Below, piece by piece: positions 9,207-16,475 of a DNA stretch of 16,531 nt. Under the pieces are notes generated by a model. It was not told the origin of the DNA and did not search any database. It worked only from the letters and a program-made list of their open reading frames with translations. This stretch comes from Perkinsus olseni (Eukaryota; Perkinsozoa; Perkinsida; Perkinsidae): positions 1 to 16,531 of the forward strand of contig JABANP010000809.1 of NCBI GenBank assembly GCA_013115135.1. The letters are read 5' to 3'. The translations under genes and the position numbers were made by a program. Within the stretch, counting starts at the first letter, position 1, and the number at the start of each line of letters is the position of its first letter.

Positions 9207-9288
9207 GACAGCGTGTCCGAGTGGTGGAGGAGGTGGACTAGAAATTCATTTGTCTCCCCCCGCGCAGGTTCGCGAACTGCCGCTCTAA
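9207..9288 (+). pseudogene. Decayed tRNA-Ser copy (AGA-type anticodon loop)
   Basis: The first 20 nt match the two intact tRNA-Ser genes exactly (GACAGCGTGTCCGAGTGGT). The anticodon loop is CTAGAAA, which would be anticodon AGA, also serine. The anticodon stem pairs only with two G-T wobbles. The variable arm is broken. The T loop is TTCGCGA instead of TTCGAAT, and the 3' acceptor strand reads CGCTCTA rather than CGCTGTC, leaving the last positions unpaired. Flanking sequence (ATTTGGTCGA, then TTCATTCCTCC) matches that after the CGA gene at 6222. Confidence 0.75.
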
Positions 9289-9353
9289 GCTTGAAAATTT
9301 GGTCGAAGTATGCTTCATTCCTCCCAGTCAACTGTCCCAGGGACAAAAAACCA

Positions 9354-9432
9354 TTGAGCGTGTTCGACTATCCAAGGAGTGGGCAGTAAATCTCGTAGGC
9401 TCAAATTGCACGGGCTCAAACACTATTGCTGA
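9354..9432 (+). pseudogene. tRNA-Ser-derived remnant, second type
   Basis: GAGCGTGTTCGA, AAGGAG and CTCGTAGGCTCAA mark a diverged tRNA-Ser body. It shares derived changes (CAGTAAATCTCGTAGGCTC) with the remnant at 16394. It sits 147 nt after the start of the previous tRNA-like copy; the corresponding pair at 16247/16394 has the same spacing. Confidence 0.6.
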
Positions 9433-9503
9433 CGTGTAACGACTTTGGTCAAAATCTATTAATCGCCTCCCGGTACCACTGGCCCAAGCGGCTGTAAAAA
9501 TTG

Positions 9504-9577
9504 GTGAGCGTGCCCGCGTTATCATGAAAATGGATCCGAGGTCCACTCGGCTCAGCCGGCACAGGTTCGACGGGCTG
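9504..9577 (+). pseudogene. tRNA-Ser-derived remnant, third copy
   Basis: TGAGCGTGCCCG, the anticodon region TGGATCCGAGGTCCA (CGA in register), GCTCAGCC and CACAGGTTCGA follow the tRNA-Ser order, but D arm, T arm and 3' acceptor strand are damaged. Confidence 0.5.
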
Positions 9578-9588
9578 TTCAATAAACC

Positions 9589-9672
9589 GTTCCTGAGTTT
9601 CAGGAACGTTCCCAGGAACGAGATTGCACAAATCTTGTTCAAAAAACGCACGTTAGGAACGTTCCTAGGAAC
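9589..9672. repeat. Cluster of GGAAC/GTTCC inverted repeats
   Basis: A hairpin GTTCCTGA-GTT-TCAGGAAC (9589-9607) is followed by AACGTTCCCAGGAACG. Further on, two overlapping perfect even palindromes occur: TAGGAACGTTCCTA (9654-9667) and GTTCCTAGGAAC (9661-9672). All share the GGAAC core. Confidence 0.8.
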
Positions 9673-10384
9673 ATTCCCAGTCTCCCTGCTGGGGGGTTAT
9701 TCTTCTGATGGAAATCATTTTTCGCCTGTTGGTGGCTATCGTCCTTGCCACGCGGCCAACCAGACATGGTATGCCACGACCCTCGGCCGACTGGTTGAGG
9801 TAGGATTGGTGATGCGTTCAATGGCCTAAGACTGATGTGCGGACTGTGACGGGTCAGCCGTCACGGTTGTCTTCCTTTAGACAGCGGTTGTCTATTTTGT
9901 GTGCGTTCACGTTATGACACGGTCCGCGTGCGTGCGCACTAAACGCGCACAGCACTTAGTATAACTATTATTTGAGACGAGATTATGGTGATTTGAGAGA
10001 CTTATCGATGATTCGTGTAGGTGGCCCATGATCGGCCCATTGTAGGCAGTTTTCGATAACACTTGTTTTTGAGCAAGATTTCTTCACTTGTTCGGCGCTA
10101 CTCCTCTCGTCGAGGGACAGTACCTCATACACAAGTTATCCGAAGGGCATCAACTACTTGAGCCGTGTGGTTGGGTTCATTCAAGTGGGTGCTTACAACA
10201 ACAATCGGGAATCTCCACTTCGCGACTCCTAAGAGTGGCCCAAGCCAATAGTGTTGTTAAAGCGCGACTGGAGGGAATTGAACCTGCCCGCAGCGTGACC
10301 ACGCGACTCAGCTTAGCTGAAGTCGTGAACCCGGGTTGAGGGATGAATTGACTGGCTCAATAAAACAATTTATTTTTCATTGTA
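9673..10384. other. Intergenic; no gene recognised
   Basis: Short frames (for example 10088-10339) have no recognisable features. Small hairpins are present, such as GTGACGG/CCGTCAC at about 9846-9864 and an imperfect stem at 10304-10327. Confidence 0.45.
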
Positions 10385-10434
10385 CGTTTACTTATGCTCA
10401 CATCCTGTTGGTTCATCGGCAGCTTAAGCGCTGG

Positions 10435-10611
10435 GTTGAATAAACCCTCTCCGAGAGGGTTCATTCAACGTATGCTCCGAGATGTCGAGTCGACATCCTT
10501 GCCTTGTTCTACGAACTTCGTAGAACAAGGCAAGTTACATCGGGCTTCGTAGTACGAAGCCCCTATTCAGTAGCGCTACAGCTTGTAGCCTACAAGCCTT
10601 GTAGTGCTACT
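10435..10611. repeat. Array of five single-base-centred palindromes
   Basis: Five consecutive elements. (1) 10435-10469: inner arms AACCCTCTC/GAGAGGGTT around C10452, outer arms GTTGAAT/ATTCAAC after one mismatch. (2) 10481-10497: arms GATGTCGA/TCGACATC around G10489. (3) 10498-10534, directly abutting: perfect 18-bp arms starting CTTGCCTTG around C10516. (4) 10542-10562: arms GGGCTTCGTA/TACGAAGCCC around G10552. (5) 10569-10611: inner arms GCTTGTAG/CTACAAGC around C10589, with a longer outer stem after a 2-nt bulge and one wobble. The array ends about 140 bp before the ATG at 10752. Confidence 0.92.
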
Positions 10612-10751
10612 TGCTCCGCTGACTCCAACGTTGCCGGAAGCGTCGGCCGCCCGGAAGGATTTCGAATTTCGCCAATCCTTGAATACTCTGAGCTCGCCCC
10701 AGAATACATCGATCGAGCGGTTCCAGTTTTCCACCATCGTCCTCTCCAGCT

Positions 10752-11402
10752 ATGCGCTCTATATTTTCCGTTGCTGCTGTGTACGGTGGTATCTTAGGCT
10801 CTGTATCGTTCAGCGTCGAGCCTCTTTTTGGAAGTAGCTATCTTAGCACATGGGGGCAAGCCGAGATAGACGAAATGCGCCAGAGAGATGCGAAAAAGCG
10901 AATCAGTCGTATCGTCTATAAACGGGTGGTTGGAAAAGAATATTCAACACCCTTGAACAACACAGTGAATGGGACGGGCCTGATTGCTAAAGCGGTCTTC
11001 GAACCCGCTGCCAGCAAGGTGGACTTGCAGTTTTGGCAGGGCGAACATAAGAAAGTCGAGCCGGATTTCGCATTGTCACTCAATTACGAACCTTCCCCGG
11101 GTTGGCAGGACTTGGAATATCCCGGGGATCTCCGCCACTTGAGGTCTGTACGGATCCACACTTGGATAACCCTTGAATCATCGCTCTTATCTTGGGGCTT
11201 CGTCAAACACGTGCTGCGCCGGAAAGCGATAAAATCTTTCAACGAGAAGTTCGGAGGTGTCCTCAAGGCTGGGAAAGACGACTTCAAAGAGATGACGTTC
11301 ATTTCCTATGATGATCGTCATGGGAGGGAACACATCGATATGACCATTGGTGGGAAGCTACTTCGTATGTATCCACAACGGTTCGCTAAAGAGAAACACT
11401 GA
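10752..11402 (+). CDS. Type B small secreted protein, unknown function
   Basis: Intronless, 216 residues. The leader MRSIFSVAAVYGGILGSVSF is a likely signal peptide. A charged helix (36-58), the core YSTPLNNTVNGTGLIAKAVF (64-83) with LQFW (92-95), then KKVEPD and PGWQD (shared with the pseudogene at 3257) follow. The C-terminal module AIKSFNEKFGG (159-169), KDDF and MTIGGKLLRMY resembles the type A genes. N-X-T sequons are at N69 and N73. The segment at about 125-158 does not align with type A members and could reflect divergence or compensating frame changes. It is the only intact type B copy here. Function is unknown; secretion is inferred. Confidence 0.85.
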   Translation: MRSIFSVAAVYGGILGSVSFSVEPLFGSSYLSTWGQAEIDEMRQRDAKKRISRIVYKRVVGKEYSTPLNNTVNGTGLIAKAVFEPAASKVDLQFWQGEHKKVEPDFALSLNYEPSPGWQDLEYPGDLRHLRSVRIHTWITLESSLLSWGFVKHVLRRKAIKSFNEKFGGVLKAGKDDFKEMTFISYDDRHGREHIDMTIGGKLLRMYPQRFAKEKH

Positions 11403-11410
11403 CGATGGTC

Positions 11411-11456
11411 AAAGTGTGGTTAAGAATATGTTCTCTGATGTGCTGTTAGTTGTATG
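11411..11456 (+). promoter_or_regulatory. Conserved 3' flank block of the secreted family
   Basis: AAAGTGTGGTTAAGAAT then TTCTCTGATGTG and CTGTTAGTTGTAT correspond to the blocks after the genes at 4955 and 15002, although this gene is of the other subtype. Confidence 0.5.
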
Positions 11457-11457
11457 A

Positions 11458-11875
11458 AGGCAGATAATTCTCTTGAGTGAAGTAGATGTTACAATAACGG
11501 GGAAAAAGTACGGCCGGTGACGGCTGAGTGAAGGGTGGGGTCTGGTCGGGCGGAGCGTCTTCTCGAGACGCAATAAGTTTGATGAGTGTGAAAGCATTTG
11601 AGGTCCTCTCATGACCTCGTCCACGAGGAGATTGTCCCCGTTGTCTGCCGTACGTCCTGGCTCCGGAGGTAAGTCCCGCGCGGAGGCGCTGACAAATAAC
11701 CTTAAGCTCTGGACCAGATGGTCGATAGTGTTGACAAGATGTGGATTTCGTTGATCTTCGTGAGATCTTGAACTCGTTAGCGTGCATTAAATCTGGCCAG
11801 GACCACTGGCCTCTTTGCTAGTGGAGATTCCCCGCCTCCGCTGTTCATTGATCAGGCGCCCCCAGAATATCCGAG
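11458..11875. other. Intergenic; no supported gene
   Basis: A minus-strand frame at 11446-11787 stays open for 113 codons, but has no motif and overlaps the conserved 3' flank of the preceding gene. Two short hairpins occur near 11598-11627 (GAGGTC/GACCTC and CCTCGT/ACGAGG). Confidence 0.4.
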
Positions 11876-13888
11876 ATGTCACCGAAAGCCGCTCGTGCTA
11901 AGACCAACAAGGTGAGAAGTGAGCGCGCCTCTTGAGAAGCCTGTGTTTTGACGGTTTCTATCGTATTCATTTTCGCACAGCAGTAATGATTTTATCATCC
12001 TTCCGGTGTGATAAAACGGCTTGTGGTTTCCATTAGTGCTCCACTATTGTCACCAGCCTACGGTACAGGGTATCTAGCTAGGCTCAGATCACCTCTGCCC
12101 GAAGGCTTGGTACCCTTCTAGCGAGTATAAGGCTGCATAGGGAGGTTTGGAATAATCGTGCACGGGGAGAGTGTTTCGAAATCTCTTGGACGATTTTGGC
12201 GGCGTGCTACCTACGCAGCCCAAATTTCAAGCGGAAAAACACTGCCTCTGTTGGTACTCCGGGTGAAGGAATCTGTTTAACAACAATGAAACGGTTGATC
12301 GATATATCATTGAATTTCTCTCGTCGAAACAGATAGGCAGTCGATTTTATACCTGTAGCAACTTTGCATTCGAGGAAAAAAATCATTTTCTGTGATTTGC
12401 ATAACCAATTAATTCACCCTGTACATACAGGCTAGGCTGCCTTCACTGTTCCCTCGCGGATGCGCCCTGCTAAGGCCTTCGTCACTACTCTCATGGTGCC
12501 GGGCGGCCAGAGGCCAGTGCCCTCTGTCAACACGCCGTGTAAATTACACGGTGTAATCGCCTTTTTTCTCCGAGGGTGATTACAGATTTTACTGCTCGCC
12601 AGTTGACAGCATTTTTTCATGACAGTATTTTGTGACGAGTACGCCCCTATTTCAGTCGACGGTATCGGAGATCCGCCAGTTGAAGAACGCCCTTTCAATG
12701 CGCGACCTCGAGCTCTGCGATCAAGCCAGGTGAGTCGAGAGCTGGTCTCCCGAAAGAAACCCTTCATTGATTAGTTTAAAGATGCACGCGATACGGCCTA
12801 CGCCGCGTGGGCTACGCGCAAATCGAAAATATCCCAGCCCAATGGCACGTCGCCGACGTGACGTCGGGCTTCGAGTGGACTCAGAAAATCGTGTCCGCTG
12901 GGGCGAGTGAAGTTGTAGAACACGACATGAGTAGATTGCGCTCATAGTGAACGAGATAGAGCGGATGGGAAGTGGAGTAGTTGAGAGACTTGGAGTTGAT
13001 CACAGCACGCTAGTACGATGAAGCTAGCGTGCACAAAGTTTAATTGTGTTATATAGACAGTGGGCATGGCATTGGTGTGATCCGGGATTAGGGCAAAAGA
13101 AGTGTACTCAGAAATTTAAACAATAACCGCGCATGATGGGCAGGATACCTAACTGATCTTGCACACGAATTTTCATTGGATTGATGAATGTGAAGTGTGT
13201 TGAATGTACTTACTAAAGATACGCTGGAATGTCTGCCTCTGTTGCCACTGCGGTGATGTCATCTGTGATAATGATGACGAGTGAGTTGAAGGAGGATCTC
13301 GGGATGGCCATGTTCGAGGTAAGTTGAGTGCGCCCCGGATGGGTGGGTCTCAAGTCGGTGTTGATCGCCAGGGAGAACGGCCATATCGATCATACCAGAG
13401 CAATGATGGATTAAACAAATCCGACTCACCGAAATTCCTATTTCTGATGATGCTGGTCGGGAACTCGTAGCCTTGAGTGGAAGCAAGCCTACTGGCGATG
13501 CTGGACCACGAAACGTGGCAGCAGAAGTAGCACTAGTTGCCCTGAGCGCAAATCTACGTGCTGCAGCTGCGCGCTTATGACTGGTCATGGAATTCCACTT
13601 CAAGCGCAACATCGCAATACGATTTCTTCCGAAGACCGATTTCAACTCCCTCTTGACCTTGCTTCGGGAAGATACTCGTTCGTTCAGGTGAAAAATCTCC
13701 AGCTAGCCGTCAATTCCACGTGTGACCGACGCAATAACAACAAGCAGCTCCTCGCGGGTGAGATCTTCTTAGACCGAAGCGTTCACCTCTGACGAGAATT
13801 CTCAGAGAATGAGGAAGCCAGGAAGAAAGCGCTCGAAGATGAGCTCAAGGCTCTACGAATAGAAGTACAGCGGGGCCATCGTCAGTGA
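11876..13888 (+). CDS. Probable five-exon gene for a small coiled-coil protein
   Basis: Proposed exons are 11876-11911, 12656-12729, 13219-13318, 13688-13757 and 13806-13888 (TGA). All have GT and AG borders and compatible phases, for about 120 residues. Exon 1 is MSPKAARAKTNK, followed by a GTGAGA donor. Exon 2 begins STVSEIRQLKNALSMRDLEL. Exon 3 ends SELKEDLGMAMFE before GTAAGT. Exon 4 ends NNNKQLLA, and exon 5 is ENEEARKKALEDELKALRIE and onward. Spacing of leucines and charged residues in exons 2 and 5 predicts coiled coil. The exon 3 start is uncertain (13282 also fits the phase), and extra exons in the long introns cannot be excluded. No family is recognised; partner binding is all that can be inferred. 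The terminal exons are the best supported. Confidence 0.5.
12535..12557. repeat. Two overlapping single-base-centred palindromes
   Basis: Arms CCGTGTAA/TTACACGG around A12543 (12535-12551) overlap arms ATTACAC/GTGTAAT around G12550 (12543-12557). They lie in intron 1 of the coiled-coil gene. Confidence 0.85.
12853..12867. repeat. Single-base-centred palindrome (7-bp arms)
   Basis: Arms CCGACGT and ACGTCGG surround G12860. It lies in intron 2 of the coiled-coil gene. Confidence 0.75.
13005..13032. repeat. Perfect hairpin, 9-bp stem
   Basis: Arms GCACGCTAG (13005-13013) and CTAGCGTGC (13024-13032) surround a 10-nt loop. It lies in the same intron. Confidence 0.75.
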
Positions 13889-14912
13889 TCATTCATCATC
13901 CTGGAAAGCTCCTCCCTGCTGTTGATATACCGCACACTTGTTTTCTGTGAGTTTCAAGTCCGACGCCGGAACCTGGCATGATTAGACTAGCACCGATGTA
14001 TGTTGGTTCAAGAGGGACTTGATTGGGCAAGACCATCGTGGCAGGAATGATCAGACACGAGTTGATGTTCGTGAGTAGCGCGGTACACTTGTCGCTGTAC
14101 TGCTTGCCATTTCCGATGGCGGTCGTGCATGAGAAAAGACTTATTGGTGATAGCCTCCATAGCAAAAAGGGCGAGACCCTTGGCACATATTGCCATCTGA
14201 GATTCACGGAAGGCTGCATAGGGGTTTCCGACGTTCGATGTTCACGGGACACTGGAGAAGGACTCTCACTATATATCGTAGAGGCTATGAGGGGCGTCTG
14301 GTGTTTTCTGTTCAGAATGAAGGCCTCGAGGAGGAGCTTGGTCTGATATCCACCGCAATTGCCAAAGCTTCTTCGGCCGACTTCGACGAGGTTACCGCTA
14401 GAGGGAATGCTCAAGTGACAGAGGGAGCCGGGCTGCAGTGAACGTCTCAGCCCATCGTCGTAGAGACATTCTCCGTGATTTTTCCTGGTTCTGAGAGTTC
14501 CGTCCCTGCTGCTTTCAACGAGGGTAGCGACTTACCGAATGGCATGCATATTCAAGGACTATGAGCTTTGGTTAATTTAGATCGCTCAGTGGTATTGCGT
14601 TCGGTCGAGTTTGGGCGCTCACTACCCCTTAGTGAACAGCCGGATAATGGGAGAAATTACCCGGCAACACGATAGACACGAGAGTGCAGGAAATGTCACA
14701 TCCTGGCAGGTGTATCGCCCTACCTAGTGCAACGTAAGGCTTATTGCCGAGCTTCACGGGCACGCAGCCATCGCCCTCAAAATACCCGCCTCTACCTAAT
14801 TGTTGCAAATAAAGCACCTGGGAGATGCTCCGACAACTCGGTTTACTGGACGCACAACACTGCAATCGAATGGAAAATATTGTCACAACAGTCATCCAGT
14901 GATCAACAGAAT
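13889..14912. other. Intergenic or unresolved spliced gene
   Basis: Both strands have long open frames and I cannot choose between them: minus 13896-14414 (172 codons), and plus 14190-14441. The plus frame ends LEEELGLISTAIAKASSADF and reopens after the stop as VETFSVIFPGSESSVPAAF until TGA at 14562. A 60-nt in-frame intron 14391-14450 (GT...AG) would join the two plus pieces, but its GTTACC donor is weak. No family is recognised. From about 14570 to 14912 I see nothing. Confidence 0.3.
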
Positions 14913-15001
14913 GGTGAGATATCGCTCGCCTGGAGACATCATAGGAAATCGATCGTTGTGTAAATCGAGCGATTGCCAATTTCCTCACATCCCCCTTTTA
15001 C

Positions 15002-15613
15002 ATGATGCGCGTTATACTCGCTTTCGCCTTCTGCAGCAGCATCCTCGCCTCTTTATCGGACGTCAACCTTCCGGAACTATTCGCTGGTCAGGATCGTATC
15101 CGGAGGAAAGAAATGATGATAAAATACGGAGCGCTAAGGGGCAGTCTTGTTGACAGAATCGGCGAAAGAATGCGTGGACACAAATATGTGACGCTCCCGA
15201 ATAGCACGATCAACGGCAAGACTCTAATGGCTGAGCTAGCCTTCTTCGACTCTCCCGCTACGGCAAGCTTAACGTTTTGGAGCGCTGAGAACACGGCCAC
15301 TGGAAGGCGACCGCACGCCCTTATCCAACTTTCTCTCGACATTCAACCAAGCATAGACCAAGTCGTGAACTCGGAAGACTCCCTTCCCCTCGGCGAATCG
15401 ATCGAAATCGAGGTCAGCCACGTCCACAAAAAGCGCTCACAGGTGATCAAAACCTTCAACAAGCAGTTCGGTGATTTCTTCAAGGCCTGGAAGGATGACT
15501 TTAAGTTGGTGTTCTTCACTCCTTCCAGAGACGGAATGGAGAAAGACTTCATCAACGTGCCCATCGGTGGTAAGCCATTTCGTATGTTCTACAGGGCTGA
15601 GAAGGGTGAGTGA
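15002..15613 (+). CDS. Type A small secreted protein, unknown function
   Basis: Intronless, 203 residues. Signal peptide MMRVILAFAFCSSILASLS, a basic helix (about 30-60), the core KYVTLPNSTINGKTLMAEL (61-79), SLTFW (89-93), then LPLGESIEIE (128-137). The C-terminal module is VIKTFNKQFGDFFKAWKDDF (148-167), VFFTPSR and VPIGGKPFRMFY. It differs from the 4955 gene by a replaced stretch after the leader (residues 20-30) and by a longer polar tail (RAEKGE) in place of the terminal Cys. A sequon sits at N67. Codon pattern and paralogy support a functional gene. Role unknown. Confidence 0.88.
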   Translation: MMRVILAFAFCSSILASLSDVNLPELFAGQDRIRRKEMMIKYGALRGSLVDRIGERMRGHKYVTLPNSTINGKTLMAELAFFDSPATASLTFWSAENTATGRRPHALIQLSLDIQPSIDQVVNSEDSLPLGESIEIEVSHVHKKRSQVIKTFNKQFGDFFKAWKDDFKLVFFTPSRDGMEKDFINVPIGGKPFRMFYRAEKGE

Positions 15614-15657
15614 CAAGTGTGATTAGCATGCCCTTTTGTTCGGATGTTAGTTGTATC
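15614..15657 (+). promoter_or_regulatory. Conserved 3' flank block of the secreted family
   Basis: CAAGTGTGATTAGCATGCCC and GTTAGTTGTATC match the blocks at 5574 and 11411. Confidence 0.5.
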
Positions 15658-15862
15658 ATCTACGGTGTTACTTTCAAGTGAGATTAATGACCGTCCCACT
15701 TATCGCTGTGCCCAACTTCGAGTTCTGAGCTTCTCGAGACTCGAGCTCCTGGCCACTACCAAACGCAATAACCGCACTGCCTCACAACGCGGAACTGCTT
15801 CATACACCGCATCCCAGTCCTATACAGCCCAGCTCGATATTTCGCGAGGAGATTCAGTATAT

Positions 15863-15896
15863 GGGAGAGTCTCCCTTAGGGTCTCCCTGGGAGACC
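15863..15896. repeat. Two single-base-centred palindromes, absent from the paralogous block
   Basis: Arms GGGAGA/TCTCCC around G15869 (15863-15875) and GGTCTCCC/GGGAGACC around T15888 (15880-15896). The corresponding place in copy 1 (about 5819-5839) is shorter and not palindromic. Confidence 0.85.
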
Positions 15897-16043
15897 TACT
15901 TAGCCTCTGCACTTGCAGAATCCCGTGAGCAAAGAGTGTCGACCGTCACCTTCATGGAATCTAACTTCTTCAGTATAGTGGCGAATCAACTGCTGATAAA
16001 CCATTGAGATGATATTCTTTCATAGGCATGCAGTCGCTATCCC

Positions 16044-16060
16044 ACTTGGATAATCCAAGT
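16044..16060. repeat. Single-base-centred palindrome, absent from the paralogous block
   Basis: Arms ACTTGGAT and ATCCAAGT surround A16052. In copy 1 the flanks GCAGTCGCTATC and CGATC are separated by only six bases (TATTCA), against 22 here. Confidence 0.88.
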
Positions 16061-16246
16061 CGACGATCAATTCGAATACTATCCGGCGACATTGAACTGA
16101 CTGATCAACATGATCGACGCAATAGAGACTGTTCGTGCGGGAGAGAGGGTGTGGCTGAGGAAGACGACGTGAACCGCCCGCAGTGGCTTTCTAGATAGCT
16201 GTCTTAGCTACGCTTTTGGTATCACTTCCTACTACCCCAGAACTCA

Positions 16247-16328
16247 GACAGCGTGTCCGAGTGGTTAAGGAGGTGGACTTGAAATCCACTAGGCTCTGCC
16301 TGCGCAGGTTCGAACCCTGCCACTGTCG
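16247..16328 (+). tRNA. tRNA-Ser (UGA)
   Basis: 82 nt. The anticodon loop CTTGAAA in stem GTGGA/TCCAC gives UGA. Variable arm GGC/GCC, T arm GCAGG-TTCGAAC-CCTGC, A box TGTCCGAGTGG, B box GGTTCGAACCC at 16307-16317, discriminator G16328. The acceptor stem GACAGCG/CACTGTC has one C-A mismatch at the sixth pair, where the CGA gene has C-G. The rest is intact, so it is probably functional. As in the CGA copy, no TTTT terminator follows closely. Confidence 0.92.
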
Positions 16329-16393
16329 GTTTACTTGTTCGGTGGAGTTCTGTGCTGTTCCTTCCGATGCCAATTAGCCCGCGCCTGGGAACC

Positions 16394-16475
16394 ATCAAGC
16401 GTGTCCGAGTGGTCAAGGAGGTAGCCAGTGAACCTCGTAGGCTCAACTTGTATAGATTGAAGTACCACTGCTGAC
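16394..16475 (+). pseudogene. tRNA-Ser-derived remnant after tRNA-Ser(UGA)
   Basis: AAGCGTGTCCGAGTGGTCAAGGAGG is nearly intact tRNA-Ser 5' half, but the anticodon region (TAGCCAGTGAACCTCGT) and 3' half (no B box) are lost. It shares CAGT and CTCGTAGGCTCAA with the remnant at 9354, and the downstream CTCCCGGTAC stretch is shared too. Confidence 0.65.

Larger units (their letters stand above)
10385..11457 (+). repeat. Duplicated type B block, intact copy
   Basis: Shares 5' flank blocks and coding sequence with 2860-3690. The copies diverge between the flank blocks, where this copy has the palindrome array. The coding match ends near 3685 of the other copy. Confidence 0.75.
15658..16246. other. 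Spacer between type A gene and tRNA-Ser (copy 2)
   Basis: No gene is seen. It aligns in patches with 5621-6139. A small palindrome CTCGAG-A-CTCGAG lies at 15733-15745. Confidence 0.6.
14913..16328 (+). repeat. Segmental duplicate, copy 2: type A gene plus tRNA-Ser
   Basis: Partner of 4850-6221. Shared order: ATGGTGAGATATCGCTCGCC, TAGGAAATCGATCG, gene, TGTGATT and GTTGTATC block, GCACTTGCA, GCAGTCGCTATC, tRNA-Ser. Relative to copy 1 it has extra palindromic sequence at 15863-15896 and 16044-16060. Confidence 0.85.

Noticed and set aside
9654..9690. GAA/TTC units resembling a heat-shock element
   Set aside because: The spacing between TTC and GAA is four bases, not two, and no gene start lies close downstream.
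10262..10336. Possible minus-strand tRNA with a GGTTCAATTCC B-box-like stretch
   Set aside because: Total length is too short and the T stem does not pair; at best a remnant.
13259..13645. 128-codon open frame on the minus strand
   Set aside because: No recognisable motif; it overlaps the better-supported exon 13219-13318 on the plus strand.
14014..14070. LGKTIVAGMIRHELM reading similar to an SNF2 helicase motif I
   Set aside because: Preceded by an in-frame stop, only about 16 residues long, and no other helicase motif nearby; probably coincidence.
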